Position numbers and translations under genes: made by a program. Below are positions 62,095-64,000 of a stretch of DNA of 64,000 nucleotides, one piece after another. Below the pieces are notes generated by a model. It did no database searches. It saw only the letters and a list, made by a program, of their open reading frames with translations, and was not told where the DNA came from. Each line of letters begins with the position of its first letter. Position 1 is the first letter of the stretch. The stretch comes from Acridotheres tristis (taxonomy: Eukaryota > Chordata > Aves > Passeriformes > Sturnidae), in contig CM072886.1 in NCBI GenBank assembly GCA_037013685.1, forward strand, positions 91,624,422 through 91,688,421. The letters are read 5' to 3'.

Positions 62095-63425
62095 TTTCTG
62101 CAAAGCTATCAAATAACAGTAGGACAGAGGCATAACTCTATCAGTGAGGTTGTTCCTCACCTGTTGAGTTGCTGAAGGAAAAAAGACATGGATTTTATGG
62201 GAGCCAGGATTACTCTGGTATAATTACAGAAAGTCTGGGCCAGTCGCTGGATTACATTGTGGAATGTGTCGTGACTGATGCAAATATCCACAGGCAATTC
62301 TTCTGTCAAAGGCTGGCCTAGATACAGGGAAATTCCTAAGTAACTTGCTAAAGAGTCCCTGTTTTGTGAGCCTGTCAAAGGAGGCGACAGTGGTCTTTGC
62401 TGGGCTGGTGGTGCTACTGACCCTGGGCTGTGGCACTGTTGGCTGGAGAGAGTTTTAGTCTAGAAAAGGCCTGAGCTGCAGAATCTGGGACAGGATTCAA
62501 CTCACATCACTCGAATTTCGGGTTGAATGTGATAAATTAGAGCATTGCCATCCTCTGACTGGCAGCAAATCAAATGAGTTCTTTGGGCTTTTTTTCCTTC
62601 ACCACAAAGAACAAGAACAGGAACAAATGCTGGGAGAGGAGAGAAAGAAGTGACATCATCTGTGGAAAAGTTTTACTTTTTTTTCCTGCCTGAAGGACTG
62701 TTTTGATTTCCAACTGCATCTCAGGTAAGAATGAAACATGATATTAGATTGAATGCACCAGCTGAGTGTAAATGGAAATACTTGCAGTTGAAGAGAGGGA
62801 GAGACAACATTGTGCTGCGTTTTTGATATCTTTCTGATATTTGTAGAGACCAAGCAGCTTCTGGCCTAGCTTCAAATAGCTGAAAATTGGTCAAGTAATT
62901 TTAATTGTCTCAGTCTCAGTGGGATCATGGCAGTGTCTGGGGTTATATGGAATACTCCGTAAGCTTTCACTACTCCCACCCCTGTGTACTCTAGCCCTTT
63001 CCCTAAACCCCATCTTTCCTTTGCTGTGGTATGGGAGAGCTGGTGATTTGGAGCCAGCTACATATGCTTTATGTTTCCTGAAGATTAAAACCCATGTGTA
63101 ATGCTCCATAGTCTGTCAACAGCAAGCTTGGGAAAGAGACCAAGGACTAGAAAGCCAAAACCAGACTGTTAGATCAATCATGGCCAAGATGTGCTTCTCA
63201 CTTATAAAACCTAAAATAAAACCAGCCAAGCAATAAGTTTGTCCTTTGCAATGTTGGAAGACTGCTGCCCCCCATCCTGTGTCTGATTCTCTGTGTGTCA
63301 GACTATACACAAATCTGCAAGAGAAGATATTGCTTGTGTGTTTAAAGTACTTCTGCCATCAGACAGGGAGAAGACAGCTGTCTACACTAAATATCCAGCC
63401 TTGGGATAAGTAGCCAGTGATTTGT

Positions 63426-63429
<4 letters not shown>

Positions 63430-63460
<31 letters not shown>
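63430..63460. repeat. Poly(T) tract, 31 bases
   Basis: This is the longest homopolymer in the window, uninterrupted. On the minus strand no canonical AATAAA lies in the 30 bases before the A-run, so a processed retrocopy is not supported. Confidence 0.92.
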
Positions 63461-63462
<2 letters not shown>

Positions 63463-64000
63463 GTTAGGGCAGTATTAAATAGTAGTCTGAAACTATCTGC
63501 TTGTACAGAACTGAACAAAGTGGTATGTGTTCCCAAACACTAAAACCAAATTGTCAAGACACATCCTCAGAGACAGAGGGTCTTTTTTGTTTTTGCCCAA
63601 GAATGTCTTATTTAAAATGGCATTCCTTGTAAAGATGCAAATGCTATTTCTTTTAAAATGGCCCAGTACTGAGAATAAAGCAAGCAAAAGAGGAAATTAA
63701 AACTGTGACAAGAGAAGGAGGTCTGGAAAGTTGGCTTTCAACCAAATGACCTCTTGATAGATCAGTTGGGAGCCAGGAATGCATGAGATTACCATGAGCT
63801 AGAAAGATTTATAGTTCTTTGTTTGGTCTCTTGGTAAGTTTTCATGTATAGTCAGCTATATGATGGGCAATGATAGGGGAGAATGGTGGGCAAAAGCAAT
63901 CCGGAACCCCAAATATTTATTGTGATTCCCCAAAAACCATGAAATGAAGGAACTAATTAAAGATATAAAGCATTTGTTTATTTTAATTAACAACAAGCAC

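Larger units (their letters stand above)
57547..64000. other. Unique non-coding sequence with simple repeats
   Basis: No gene is recognised. The 125-codon frame at 57658-58035 has no domain I can identify. Simple repeats are listed separately. A GC-rich patch at about 60990-61060 is surrounded by AT-rich DNA. Confidence 0.5.

Noticed and set aside
63430..63700. Processed pseudogene on the minus strand with a 31-base A-tail
   Set aside because: There is no AATAAA within 30 bases before the tail, no recognisable parent gene and no clear target-site duplication.
1..64000. CRISPR array, prokaryotic operon, phage or integrated virus
   Set aside because: The direct repeats seen are simple tandem arrays without spacers, there are no closely packed long frames, and no retroviral gene or paired LTRs were recognised.

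Overview
This window looks like non-coding DNA from a bird genome, an intergenic stretch or very large introns. Three things point to that. Two relics carry the typical 3' end of CR1, the dominant avian LINE. Interspersed repeats are otherwise very sparse. The sequence is AT-leaning, with only a few short CpG-dense blocks. The class is well supported; species, chromosome and neighbouring genes cannot be read from the sequence. I found no bacterial-type gene organisation, no virus, no CRISPR array, no tRNA or rRNA, and no protein-coding gene I can name. Every long open frame translates to sequence with no domain I recognise.

Layout. 1-4935 resembles the tail of a transcription unit: a short frame ending at 73, a long U-rich AT-rich stretch, and a canonical AATAAA at 4929-4934 with CT- and GT-rich sequence downstream. 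It also holds a CpG-rich patch near 2000-2220. From 4936 to 39130 the sequence is mostly unique. It is punctuated by a perfect 18-bp-arm hairpin (8221-8261), a 43-copy TTCC array (17191-17373), an ancient amniote MIR/L3-type relic (24224-24415) and a minus-strand CR1 relic (33316-33445). A plus-strand CR1 relic (39133-39470) is followed by a dense CpG island (about 40250-40795). Against the island lies a composite pentanucleotide array (40809-41375) that changes unit from TTTTA to GTCTA to TTTCC. From 41850 onward there are several stretches that look like conserved non-coding elements, with isolated CpGs kept in AT-rich DNA and many TAAT-type homeodomain cores.

The most striking stretch is 51030-51330: eleven CpGs in about 200 bases, two TAATCC sites, and an imperfectly repeated module built around TAATGGCT and GGGTCAATAA. 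A second MIR/L3-type relic lies at 57410-57546.

The picture is of a regulatory landscape: a possible gene end on the left, an orphan CpG island in the middle and several candidate enhancers. Conservation and function are inferred from base composition and motif content. They would need alignment to other amniotes to confirm.
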